Positions 16,935-25,158 of a DNA stretch of 64,000 nt are shown here, one piece after another. A model generated the notes under the pieces. It had not been told where the DNA came from. It searched no databases and saw only the letters and a list, made by a program, of their open reading frames with translations. Source of the DNA: Kibdelosporangium sp. MJ126-NF4. GTDB taxonomy: Bacteria; Actinomycetota; Actinomycetes; Mycobacteriales; Pseudonocardiaceae. Numbering within the stretch: position 1 is the first letter of the stretch; the number at the start of each line of letters is the position of its first letter. The translations under genes were made by a program, and so were the position numbers. The stretch lies in contig NZ_CDME01000002.1 in NCBI RefSeq assembly GCF_000826545.1, positions 806,001 through 870,000 of the forward strand. Reading direction: 5' to 3'.

Positions 16935-17826
16935 ATGGTCATTTCTGGCGAGGACGCACAACGACGACAGCAGGTGGTCGACGAGTTACGGCCGCTTCTC
17001 AACCAGGTCGCCCTTCCCTCCGCCGACCTGCGGCTCACTGGCGGCCCGCCGGAGTCGGCCACGGGGTCCTTATCTGACCGGGCATCCCTACCTGCCTGAA
17101 GGTGCGTTGTGGCCGCAGTACAACGGCGTGCCGATGTTCTGCGTCGCCCAGATCAACTTCGCCGACGTCGGGCCGTTGCCAGGCTTCCCTGCGGCCGGGG
17201 TGTTGCAGTGGTTCGTCGGCGCCGACAGCCCCAGTTTCGGTCTCACATTCGGCGACAAGGAAGGCATCGACGGCTTCGAAGTCCGGTGGTACACCGACAC
17301 CGCGGCCCGCACGGTGGCGCCGCCGTCGGCACCGATGCCGTGGCACGTGGTGAGCCAAGAGCCTGGCGTGTACACGCCTTTCACCCCCACTGAGCCGCGC
17401 GGTGTGATGTTCGAGATCGGTCGGGCGCTCCCACGGCTGGCCGAGTTCGACCTCGACGGCGAGGCGGACCTGGCCCCGCTGGTCCGCGAACTGGCGAAGC
17501 TCAGCGGCGAACGCGGCGACGACCCAGTGGACCTGCTGTACAACGGGTGGAACTTCCACATCCTCAATGTCGAGGGTCCGTTCCGCGACGACTTCGTCTT
17601 CCGCAGCTCACTGGGCGGCAGCGCGCACGTCACACAGGACGACCCGCGGGGGTATAGCAACTATCCGCCGATCGGTGACCCGGCCGGGCACGTGCTGATC
17701 ACCATCGATGAGGATGTCTACCAGCGTGGGTGGGGCGACCATGGGATCGCCCACCTCTTCGGTGACCCGGCAGCGGTGGCCCGGGGTGACCTGTCATCTG
17801 TGCGCTACTACTGGGACGCCACCTGA
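16935..17826 (+). pseudogene. DUF1963/YwqG-family protein, one-base frameshift
   Basis: After a frameshift near 17059 the main frame gives the YwqG domain: YLTGHPYLPEGALWPQYNGV then PMFCVAQINFADV, LPGFPAAGVLQWFVGAD, and a C-terminus with HVLITIDEDVYQRGWGDHG. The preceding frame supplies the expected N-terminal helix (VVDELRPLLNQVALPSADLR) up to the shift point. Joined, the protein is about 297 aa from ATG 16935, or longer if translation starts at 16800. DUF1963 proteins are cytoplasmic and of unknown function, often in polymorphic-toxin neighbourhoods. It converges on the amidase-HNH gene across a strong hairpin. Confidence 0.7.
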
Positions 17827-17830
17827 CCGC

Positions 17831-17874
17831 ACATGAGTCAGGCCCGGTCGGTGACGACCGGGCCTGACTCATGT
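17831..17874. terminator. Bidirectional terminator hairpin, 20-bp perfect stem
   Basis: ACATGAGTCAGGCCCGGTCG at 17831-17850 is repeated as its exact reverse complement at 17855-17874, with a GTGA loop. It starts 4 bases after the DUF1963 stop and ends 18 bases before the stop of the convergent amidase-HNH gene. There is no U-tract, as is common in actinomycetes. Confidence 0.85.
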
Positions 17875-17892
17875 CTCACCGCCGTCGCTCGG

Positions 17893-19434
17893 TCAGTCCG
17901 GGCACCGGACGAGCATTGTCCGCAACGCGACTACCTCAGCGTCCTGCATGGTCAAGTTCCACCGGTACTTGGAATGAATCCAATGCTTGGCGTATGCGCA
18001 GTGCGCGTCCACCCGTGGCGGGACCCAGGCTGACGGATCTCTGTCGCTCTTGCTGTTGTTGACCTCATTGCTCACCGCTCTCAGCATCGGTCCCGCGAGA
18101 TCGTTGGCGAACTCTTTGCGTTGGTCCTGGGTCCATCCGCTGGCACCGGACCGCCACGCGTCGGCGAGCGCCACCACGTGATCGATCTGGAGGCGTCTCG
18201 GGTCGGTGTGGGTGAGCCCGTCGTACTCGCTGAACCAGATGCCGGACGCGGGCTGACACCCGGAGCCGAGCTGCACTGCCCTGCCGTCCCGCCGAAGCAC
18301 GGTCTGCCGGGTGTGGCAGTGGTTGATCGTGCTCCAGTGCGGGAAGGACTTTTCCCGCTCGTAGCCATCCATCGACCCCTCTGGCGTCGGGACGAAACCG
18401 TCCAATTCCAGCCGTGCCTGGGTCGTCGGGACTCCAGGTAGAGAGACGCCATCGGCGCGGTGCGCGTGATCGCTGACGCTCAGCGTGCGCCAGGCCGTGA
18501 ACACCCGTTCCGGATAGTGCACATTCGCAGCGTCGGAGTCGGGCCAGTCCAGGTTGTACTCGCGAACCATCGTCCACAGTGGCCTGTTGATGGTGTCCGG
18601 CGAGTGGTAGCTCACCAAGGGGCCCATGGAATCGAAGCCGGTGACGACCATCGACTGGTATTCCTTGGTCTTGGACTCCGGTAGTGCCATCTGGACCACG
18701 TCGCCGAGGCCGACGTCACTCAGATACTTGATCTTCTGCATCCGGCCGGATTTCCTCGCGAATGAACTCCAGGTCTCGGCATTGACCCACGACCACGTGG
18801 TGCTGCCGACGTCTTCGCCGTTCGCGGGATTTCCCCGGTAGTACCAGTAGTCGCTGCCTTTGTGGTCAACGACCCCAGTCGATTCGTACCACTGCCAGCC
18901 TCCGGCGGCCAATGCCTGGCTGACGAAGTTCGGACTGTCGCCGCCCAGGGCAGGACCTCGGTGGTTCCAGTTGTAATAGTTGGGGTTGTATCGCAGGGCG
19001 TGTTGGTAAGCGTAGACTGCGGTCGCCTCTGGATTGAACCCGGGTGCCGGACCCAACTTGGCGGGGATGCCCGTAGTTCTCTGGAACAGGGTTTCACCCA
19101 GCGCCTTGCCGATGCGTTGGTATCGGGCGTTGTCAAATCGCAGGGCCCGCACCGCTTCGACGTGGTAGAAATATCCTCCTTTCTTTCTCGTGTGTTTTCC
19201 CTGTGGGTTGATTGTTGCGCCAAGCGCGGGATAGTTTCTCGATTCCTTGGAGCACGCTGCGTCGCCCTCGAACGCTCCAGCGGTTATCCCCTTTTCTCGT
19301 ACCCGGTCAACGAGGGTTCGGAGCTGGGGATGCGGCTGGCAACTTCCATTACTGAGCACGAGTTCCGGGTATCCTTCACGCGGCTCAAAACCGTGAACTT
19401 GGAATACGTGAGTAGGGCTGCGGCCGCCACCTCG
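17893..19434 (-). CDS. Amidase_6-like domain fused to an HNH (DUF1524/GmrSD-type) nuclease, N-terminus truncated
   Basis: About 510 codons are open. The N-terminal half resembles amidase_6 (putative peptidoglycan/toxin amidase): AVYAYQHALRYNPNYYNWNH then DSPNFVSQALAAGGWQWYES. In that family the nucleophile is the Cys of DCTNFVSQ; here the codon is AGT (Ser). The C-terminal 170 residues form an HNH nuclease: DGYEREKSFPHWSTINHCHT, IDHVVALADAWRSGASGW, EVNNSKSDRDPSAW, with Cys at the end. This is the layout of secreted DUF1524 nucleases. No signal peptide is seen; above about 19434 the DNA is an acyl-CoA synthetase fragment on the other strand, so the original N-terminus is probably gone. A GTG at 19359 could still start translation. 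Possibly part of a polymorphic-toxin-like protein. Confidence 0.65.
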   Translation of the reverse strand, partial: RGGGRSPTHVFQVHGFEPREGYPELVLSNGSCQPHPQLRTLVDRVREKGITAGAFEGDAACSKESRNYPALGATINPQGKHTRKKGGYFYHVEAVRALRFDNARYQRIGKALGETLFQRTTGIPAKLGPAPGFNPEATAVYAYQHALRYNPNYYNWNHRGPALGGDSPNFVSQALAAGGWQWYESTGVVDHKGSDYWYYRGNPANGEDVGSTTWSWVNAETWSSFARKSGRMQKIKYLSDVGLGDVVQMALPESKTKEYQSMVVTGFDSMGPLVSYHSPDTINRPLWTMVREYNLDWPDSDAANVHYPERVFTAWRTLSVSDHAHRADGVSLPGVPTTQARLELDGFVPTPEGSMDGYEREKSFPHWSTINHCHTRQTVLRRDGRAVQLGSGCQPASGIWFSEYDGLTHTDPRRLQIDHVVALADAWRSGASGWTQDQRKEFANDLAGPMLRAVSNEVNNSKSDRDPSAWVPPRVDAHCAYAKHWIHSKYRWNLTMQDAEVVALRTMLVRCPD

Positions 19435-19438
19435 GCTG

Positions 19439-19711
19439 TTGCAACCAACGCCCGTGACCGCGGTCATCGGCGTCCCCGACAGCGACTGGGGCGAACGGGT
19501 GCACGTCGTCGTCGTTCTCGCCGCGGGCCGGACGGCCACGGCCGACGAACTGCGCACACACTGTAAGCAACACATCGCCGGATACCAGAGTCCCCGCACG
19601 GTGGACTTCGTCGACACACGCCCCGTCTCCGGGGCGGGCAAGATCCTCAAGCGCGAGCCTCGCCAGAGGTACCACCCGCCGGGTAGGGCAGGCTCGCACC
19701 TGCGGTGTTGA
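19439..19711 (+). pseudogene. Acyl-CoA synthetase (AMP-binding) C-terminal fragment
   Basis: Ninety codons read TVTAVIGVPDSDWGERVHVV then VVLAAGRTATADELRTHCKQ, HIAGYQSPRTVDFVDTRPVS and GAGKILKREPRQRY. This is the C-terminal lid domain of ANL-superfamily acyl-CoA synthetases, with the catalytic Lys in GKILKRE. The large N-terminal adenylation domain is absent. It abuts the amidase-HNH gene head to head at about 19435-19440, marking a recombination junction. Confidence 0.8.
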
Positions 19712-19750
19712 CACTCTGATCGTCAGGTGACACGATCCACGCCACAATCA

Positions 19751-19766
19751 GTTGGAATCGTTTCCA
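19751..19766. promoter_or_regulatory. LacI-type operator, upstream copy
   Basis: GTTGGAATCGTTTCCA contains the TGGAAnCGnTTCCA palindrome typical of LacI-family sites. It is the exact reverse complement of the copy at 19787-19802, 20 bases away, 78 bases before the lacI-type start codon. Confidence 0.75.
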
Positions 19767-19786
19767 GTCGCTGGGCGGGGGAAAAT

Positions 19787-19802
19787 TGGAAACGATTCCA
19801 AC
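19787..19802. promoter_or_regulatory. LacI-type operator, downstream copy
   Basis: TGGAAACGATTCCAAC is the inverted copy of the upstream operator. The two sites bracket 20 bases that include the GC-rich promoter segment. A repressor dimer pair could bind both, giving autoregulation of the LacI gene and the whole operon. Confidence 0.75.
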
Positions 19803-19843
19803 GGTGGTACCAGGTTCGGGTCAGGACGATGCGGAGTGTGACG

Positions 19844-20869
19844 ATGACGTCAACACGGGCCACGCTTTCGCAGGTGGCCGAGCGCGCCGGGGTGTCGCTG
19901 GCGTCGACCTCCCGCGCACTGCACGGGACCGGGGCGAGCAAGGCGATGGTCGAGCGGGTCCGCGCCGCCGCGGCCGAACTCGGTTACCGGCCCGACGCGG
20001 TCGGGCGGTCGTTGCGGATGAAGAGGACCTTCCAGGTCGCGTTCGCGGTGGCCGACATCGGCAACCCGGTCTACGTCGAGATGATGCGGGCGATCCACGA
20101 GGTGCTCGCCCCGCACGGCTACCGGGTCGTCGTCATGACGACCGGCGACACCACCGCCTCGACCGCCGACCTGGTGCGCAGCCTGAACAGCGGCTTTGTC
20201 GACGGGATGGTCATCAGCCCGCTGCGAACCGACGACAGGCTGATCCGCGAGATCCAGCAGGCACCCGTGCCGGTCGTCGTGATCGGCCGTGCCCTGGACG
20301 ATCACGGCATCAGCTCGGTCTCCACCGACTCCGCGGGTGGTATCGGCGCGGCGGTTCGCCATCTGCACGAGACCGGTCGACGCCGCATCGGCTTCCTCAA
20401 CGGTCCGCTCGACACCACCCCCGGCGAGGCTCGCCAGCGCGGGTTCGACGCGGCGGTACTGGCCGGGGCGTGTCCCGAGGGTTCCGAAGCGGTGGTCGCC
20501 GAGGACTTCACGGTGGCGGCCGGCCTGGTGGCGGCGCGCAGGCTGCTCGCGCGTGAGGGGCTCGACGCGGTTGTGGCCGCCAACGACCTGCTCGCCATCG
20601 GAGCGATCCATGCCGCGCGGGAACTCGGGCTGGCCGTGCCGGACGACCTCGCCGTGACCGGGATGGACGACACCGAGATCGGGCGGGTGTTCTGCCCGAG
20701 CCTGACGAGCGTGTCCCTCGGGTCCACCGAGCGTGGACGCGCCGCCGCCCAGCTCATGCTCCGGCTGGCCGAGGATCCGGAGCAGCAGGCACAGCAGGTA
20801 GCCGTCGGCCCCGCCCTGATCGTGCGCGAATCCAGTGAGTTCACCGCATCGGACCGGAGTGAGCGATGA
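19844..20869 (+). CDS. LacI-family transcriptional regulator
   Basis: A 341-aa repressor. The ATG at 19844 puts the HTH at the very N-terminus (MTSTRATLSQVAERAGVSLA, then STSRALHGTG and a hinge VGRSLRMKRTF), as the family requires; the frame extends upstream over the operators but is not coding there. Residues 60-330 are a periplasmic-binding-protein-like sugar domain (FAVADIGNPVYVEMMRAIHE; DAVVAANDLLAIGAIHAARE; VTGMDDTEIGRVFCPSLTSV). It is the first gene of the sugar/ribosyl operon and overlaps the permease by ATGA. The inducer is probably the imported sugar or its first product. Confidence 0.93.
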   Translation: MTSTRATLSQVAERAGVSLASTSRALHGTGASKAMVERVRAAAAELGYRPDAVGRSLRMKRTFQVAFAVADIGNPVYVEMMRAIHEVLAPHGYRVVVMTTGDTTASTADLVRSLNSGFVDGMVISPLRTDDRLIREIQQAPVPVVVIGRALDDHGISSVSTDSAGGIGAAVRHLHETGRRRIGFLNGPLDTTPGEARQRGFDAAVLAGACPEGSEAVVAEDFTVAAGLVAARRLLAREGLDAVVAANDLLAIGAIHAARELGLAVPDDLAVTGMDDTEIGRVFCPSLTSVSLGSTERGRAAAQLMLRLAEDPEQQAQQVAVGPALIVRESSEFTASDRSER

Positions 20870-21819
20870 CGCCAACACTGGTCGACAAGCCCCAGGCGTC
20901 CCGGCCTGCCCCGCGTCGTCGCCGGGGAACGGCGGTACGTGCCCGGCGACGCGAGGCGATCGCCCTGGTGATGCCGTCGCTGATCCCCATCCTCGTGCTC
21001 AGCGTCGCACCGCTGGTCATCGCGCTGGCGCTCGCGTTCACCGACGCCCGGCTGGTGCGCAATCCGGACTACAACTTCGTCGGTCTGGACAACTTCGGGA
21101 ACCTGATCGACAACGCCCTGTTCTGGGACTCGCTGCGGATCGGTCTGATCTGGACGGTCGGCGTCACGGTGCTGCAGCTCGCCGCGTCGATGGGCCTCGC
21201 GCTCCTGCTCAACTCCGGCCTGCGCCTGCAGGGCCTGACACGGGTGCTCGCCCTCATCCCGTGGGCGATGCCGCCCGTGGTCGTGGCGATCATGTGGCAG
21301 ATGATCTACTCGGCCAACGGCGGCCCGCTCAACGCCGTGCTCGGCAGCCTCGGCCTGCCCGACGACACCAACTGGCTCGGCGACTTCTCCGCCGCGCTGC
21401 CCGCGGTGATCGTCGTCGGGGTGTGGGTCGGGATGCCGCAGACGACCGTCACGCTGCTGGCCGGCCTGCAGCAGATCCCGGCCGAGCTGCACGAGGCGGC
21501 GTCGATGGACGGCGCGGGGCCGTGGCGCCGGTTCACCGCCGTGACCTGGCCCAGCCTCCGGCCGATCGTCGCGTCGATCACGTCGCTGAACTTCATCTGG
21601 AACTTCAACTCGTTCTCGCTGGTCTATGTCCTCACCGAGGGCGGGCCGGGCGGCCGGACCATGGTCCCGGTGCTGTTCATCTACCTCGAGGCGTTCAAGA
21701 ACCGCAACATCGGCTACGCGGCGGCGATGGGAGTCGTGCTGGTGGTCATCGTCGTGTTCCTCCTCGCCCTGTACCTGCGGTCGCAGTTCCGCCACGACCG
21801 CGTCGAGAGGAAGGGCTGA
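20866..21819 (+). CDS. ABC sugar transporter permease (MalF-like)
   Basis: A 317-aa inner-membrane protein with an N-terminal cytoplasmic segment and about six transmembrane helices (first at LVMPSLIPILVLSVAPLVIA). The EAA loop that contacts the ATPase reads LHEAASMDGAGPWRRF. It belongs to the carbohydrate-uptake-1 type and pairs with the next gene. Start overlaps lacI; three bases separate it from the second permease. Confidence 0.92.
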   Translation: MTPTLVDKPQASRPAPRRRRGTAVRARRREAIALVMPSLIPILVLSVAPLVIALALAFTDARLVRNPDYNFVGLDNFGNLIDNALFWDSLRIGLIWTVGVTVLQLAASMGLALLLNSGLRLQGLTRVLALIPWAMPPVVVAIMWQMIYSANGGPLNAVLGSLGLPDDTNWLGDFSAALPAVIVVGVWVGMPQTTVTLLAGLQQIPAELHEAASMDGAGPWRRFTAVTWPSLRPIVASITSLNFIWNFNSFSLVYVLTEGGPGGRTMVPVLFIYLEAFKNRNIGYAAAMGVVLVVIVVFLLALYLRSQFRHDRVERKG

Positions 21820-21822
21820 GCC

Positions 21823-22650
21823 ATGCGTTTCCTCGCGCGTCCCGCACAGTACCTGGCGCTGGCGCTGTACCTGGTGTTCCTCGGTTTCCCGTTGCTGTGG
21901 CTGATCTCGGCGTCGGTGAAGTCCTCAAGGGAACTGAACTCCCTCGACGTGAGCCTGGTGCCGAACGAGTGGCACTGGGAGAACTACACCGAGGCCCTTT
22001 CGCGGCAGGGGATCCTCCATTCCGCGTGGAACAGCCTTGTCGTGGCACTCGTGTCCACCGCTTTGGTGATCGTGATCGCACTGCCCGCGTCCTATGTGCT
22101 CGCCCGGCTGCGGGGCAGGGTGCGGGCGGCCGGGGTCGGCTGGATCCTGGTGAGCCAGGTTTTCCCGGTGGTGCTCGTCATTTTGCCGCTGTTCCTAATT
22201 CTGCGGACGATCGGGCTGGCCGACAGCCTGGTCGGGCTCACGCTGGTGCACGTCACGTACATGCTGCCGTTCGCGCTGTGGATGCTGCAGGGATATGTCT
22301 CCGCGATCCCCGTCGAGCTCGAAGAGGCCGGGGCCATGGACGGCGCGAGCAGGTTCACCGTGCTGCGCACGATCGTGTTCCCGTTGCTGGCGCCCGGCAT
22401 CGTCGCGACGGCGATGTTCAGCTTCGTGTCGTCGTGGAACGAGTTCTTCTTCGCGCTCGTGCTGTTGCAGTCGCCGGACAACTACACGTTGCCCATCACC
22501 CTGAAGATGTTCATCGGCGGGGAGGGCAAGGTGGCGCTCGGTCCGCTCGCCGCGGGTGCCGTGCTCGCCGCCATTCCCAGCATCGCCTTCTTCACCCTCC
22601 TTCGGCGCAGGCTCACCGGTGGGCTCATGGCCGGCGCGGTGAAGGGATGA
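21823..22650 (+). CDS. ABC sugar transporter permease (MalG-like)
   Basis: A 275-aa inner-membrane permease with six predicted helices, the first beginning at about residue 7 (YLALALYLVFLGFPLLWLIS). The EAA loop is ELEEAGAMDGASRFTVL. CUT1-type second permease, forming a heterodimer with the preceding protein. The operon has no ABC ATPase gene; in actinomycetes such importers commonly share a MsiK-type ATPase encoded elsewhere, and I infer that here. Confidence 0.92.
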   Translation: MRFLARPAQYLALALYLVFLGFPLLWLISASVKSSRELNSLDVSLVPNEWHWENYTEALSRQGILHSAWNSLVVALVSTALVIVIALPASYVLARLRGRVRAAGVGWILVSQVFPVVLVILPLFLILRTIGLADSLVGLTLVHVTYMLPFALWMLQGYVSAIPVELEEAGAMDGASRFTVLRTIVFPLLAPGIVATAMFSFVSSWNEFFFALVLLQSPDNYTLPITLKMFIGGEGKVALGPLAAGAVLAAIPSIAFFTLLRRRLTGGLMAGAVKG

Positions 22651-22676
22651 ACCCGTCCGACACGAAAGGTCGACCA

Positions 22677-23951
22677 ATGAAGTCTCGACGCGTGGTGGCC
22701 GCCGCGCTCCTTGCGATCACCAGCCTGCTGGCGACCGCCTGTGGCAGTGGCAGCGGTGATTCAGGCGGCCCGGTAAGCCTGACCTTCCAGTCCCTGTCCG
22801 ACCAGCCCGCCGCCATCGAGGCGACGAAGAAGATCGTCGACGACTGGAACAAAACCCACCCCGACGTGCAGGTCAAGGTCGTGCAGGCGGGCTGGGACGG
22901 GGTATACGACAAGCTCATCACCCAGTTCAACGCCAACACGGCGCCTGACATCATCCACTACGAGGCGGCCGGGGTCGCGCCGTTCGCGACGGACGGCTAC
23001 CTGGCCGACCTGACCCCGTACGTGTCGGAGAAGAAGCGCGCCGACATCCCCAAGGGCATCCTCGACTCGGTGACCGTCGACGGCAAGGTGGTCGGCCTCC
23101 CGACCGAGATCCAGTCCTATGTGGTCTTCGCGAACCGTTCGCTGCTGCAGAAGGCCGGTGTCACGATTCCCGCCGGGGAGACGATGACCTGGGACCAGCT
23201 GCGGGAGATCGCCAAGGCGACCACCAAGGACGGCGCCTACGGCCTCGGATGGGGACTCAAGAGCCCGACGGCGGCGTTCGTGGCGCTGGCTCCCGGCTTC
23301 GGCGGGACGTACTTCCAGGGTGCGGGCAAGGACGCGAAGATAGCCGTCGGACCAGGTGAGATGGCGCTGCCCAAGCTCGTCGACACGATGTCCACTCAGG
23401 ACAAGTCGATCCTCCCGGTCACCCTGACCCAGGCGGGCACCAAGGCGCTCGCGCCGTTCTACGCCGGTCAGGTGGCAATGACCGTCCAGGGTTCCTTCCA
23501 GGCGGTCAACATCGCCAAGGACGCCCCCGCGGGCTTCGACTGGGTCGTGCTGCCCCCGCTCGCCGGGTCGGCAGGGCCCGCCCAGGCGGCCAACCCGCAG
23601 ACTCTGTCGGTGAACAAGGACTCCAAGCACGTCAAGCAGGCGGCCGAGTTCATCGACTTCGTCACCAACACACAGAATCTCGCCGCGCTGAACGAGGCCG
23701 ACGCCCTGATCCCGCCGACCACGTCCGCACGGGACGCCCTGACGGCCAAGCTGGGCACGAAGAACGGCTGGAACGTCATCCTCGGCTCCGGCAAGTTCCT
23801 CACCTCCGCGCCGTACCTGTTCGCTGGCAAGTACGCGCAGTGGAAGGACACCGTGGCGACCCCGGCGTACCAGAAGTTCCTCGCGAAGGAGCTCGACGCC
23901 GACGGTCTCGCCCGCGCACTGCAGGACGGCTGGCGGAACATCTCGAAGTAG
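22677..23951 (+). CDS. Extracellular sugar-binding lipoprotein of the ABC transporter
   Basis: A 424-aa lipoprotein. Residues 1-22 are a lipoprotein signal (MKSRRVVAAALLAITSLLAT then A-C, lipobox LATAC with C22), followed by a flexible GSGSGDSGG linker and a type-1 extracellular solute-binding fold (IVDDWNKTHPDVQVKVVQAG; YEAAGVAPFATDGYLADLTP). The ATG at 22677 has GAAAGG upstream; an ATG at 22647 in the same frame would bury the signal peptide. It captures the substrate outside the membrane for the two permeases. Confidence 0.92.
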   Translation: MKSRRVVAAALLAITSLLATACGSGSGDSGGPVSLTFQSLSDQPAAIEATKKIVDDWNKTHPDVQVKVVQAGWDGVYDKLITQFNANTAPDIIHYEAAGVAPFATDGYLADLTPYVSEKKRADIPKGILDSVTVDGKVVGLPTEIQSYVVFANRSLLQKAGVTIPAGETMTWDQLREIAKATTKDGAYGLGWGLKSPTAAFVALAPGFGGTYFQGAGKDAKIAVGPGEMALPKLVDTMSTQDKSILPVTLTQAGTKALAPFYAGQVAMTVQGSFQAVNIAKDAPAGFDWVVLPPLAGSAGPAQAANPQTLSVNKDSKHVKQAAEFIDFVTNTQNLAALNEADALIPPTTSARDALTAKLGTKNGWNVILGSGKFLTSAPYLFAGKYAQWKDTVATPAYQKFLAKELDADGLARALQDGWRNISK

Positions 23952-23991
23952 TTGCCGTTGTGACCAAGCATCTGACAAGGGGAGCGGAGCC

Positions 23992-25158
23992 GTGACCTGG
24001 CTGGAAGACCGAGCGGTGGCTGTGATCACAGGAGCAGCCGTGGGGGACGCGCTCGGCGGCGCGACCGAGGGCTGGACGCCCGAGCAGATCGAGGAGCGGC
24101 ACGGCGGCCGGGTGACCGGCATCGTCGGGCCGTGGTACCCGAACTGGCGGGACGCACGCCCCATCGCGCCGTACCACAAGGGCGACGGGCATGTCACCGA
24201 CGACACCCTCATGACGTGTGCGCTGGTCGAGGTGTACGCGAAACGCCGCGCGCACCTCGACGCGTACGCGATGGCCGAGGACGTGGTGCCGCTCATGATC
24301 GGTGAGCCGCGGTGGGTCCCCGAACTGGAGTCGACCGCGTTGCTGTTGCAGCGGGTCTTCCTCGCGGAGAAGTGGATCGTCGCGCGCCTCCACTATGGAC
24401 ACGTCGACCCGCGCGAGGCCGGTGTCGGCAACGTCGTCAACTGCGGGGCGGCGATGTACGTCGCTCCGGTGGGGATCGCCAACGCCGGAGACCCGCGCGG
24501 TGCCTATGCCGAGGCGATCGATCTCACCGGAGCTCACCAGTCGAGCTACGGGCGTGAGGCGGCGGGGGTCTTCGCCGCGATGGTCGCCGCGGCGATCGCC
24601 CCCGGTGCCGGTCTCGACGACGTGGTCGCGGCGGCCCTCGACGTCGCACATGACGGAACCGCTGCGGCGATCCGGGCGGTCGTCGACGCTCTTGAGGGAT
24701 GGTCCACGGCGCCGCGTACCGACGACGACGAGCGGGCGCTCGCGCGCCTTGTCCGGGAGACGGTCGCGCCGTTCGACTCGGTGGGGCCGCACTACCGGGA
24801 GATGTCGCTCGATGCCCGGCGGCCGTCGCGGACAAAGTCCATCGAGGAGCTGCCCGCCGCGCTCGGACTGCTGCTCGGTCACCGGGGTGACTTTCGGGGG
24901 GCGGTCCTGGCGGCGGTCAACTACGGCCGGGATGCCGACTCGATCGCCGTCATGGCGGGCGCGATCTGCGCGGGCCTGGGCGGGTCCGCCGTCGTACCCG
25001 CCGGGTGGCTCGACGCCATCAGCGAGGCCAGCCGCATGGACATCCGAGCGACCGGGCGTCTCATGGCGTCGGCGGCGGCCGACATCCTCCAAGCCGACCG
25101 GGACAAGGCGCTCACCCGGCTGAGTGCTCTCGACGCGCTGGCCGAGGTCCCGGCGTGA
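23992..25158 (+). CDS. ADP-ribosylglycohydrolase-family protein (first copy)
   Basis: A 388-aa all-helical enzyme starting at a GTG with GGGGAG upstream. The metal site of the DraG/ARH family is visible in two halves: HVTDDTLMTCALVEVY near residue 70 and GRDADSIAVMAGAICAGLGG near residue 310. The N-terminus (ITGAAVGDALGGATEGW) is also diagnostic. Family enzymes hydrolyse N- or O-ribosyl bonds using a dinuclear Mg centre. In this operon, with a sugar importer and PfkB kinase, it more likely cuts an imported ribosylated or glycosylated compound than reverses protein ADP-ribosylation. That role is inferred. Confidence 0.88.
   Translation: MTWLEDRAVAVITGAAVGDALGGATEGWTPEQIEERHGGRVTGIVGPWYPNWRDARPIAPYHKGDGHVTDDTLMTCALVEVYAKRRAHLDAYAMAEDVVPLMIGEPRWVPELESTALLLQRVFLAEKWIVARLHYGHVDPREAGVGNVVNCGAAMYVAPVGIANAGDPRGAYAEAIDLTGAHQSSYGREAAGVFAAMVAAAIAPGAGLDDVVAAALDVAHDGTAAAIRAVVDALEGWSTAPRTDDDERALARLVRETVAPFDSVGPHYREMSLDARRPSRTKSIEELPAALGLLLGHRGDFRGAVLAAVNYGRDADSIAVMAGAICAGLGGSAVVPAGWLDAISEASRMDIRATGRLMASAAADILQADRDKALTRLSALDALAEVPA

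Noticed and set aside
22761..24296. 511-codon reverse frame opposite the solute-binding protein
   Set aside because: Antisense shadow; valine/glycine/arginine-rich and no start context.
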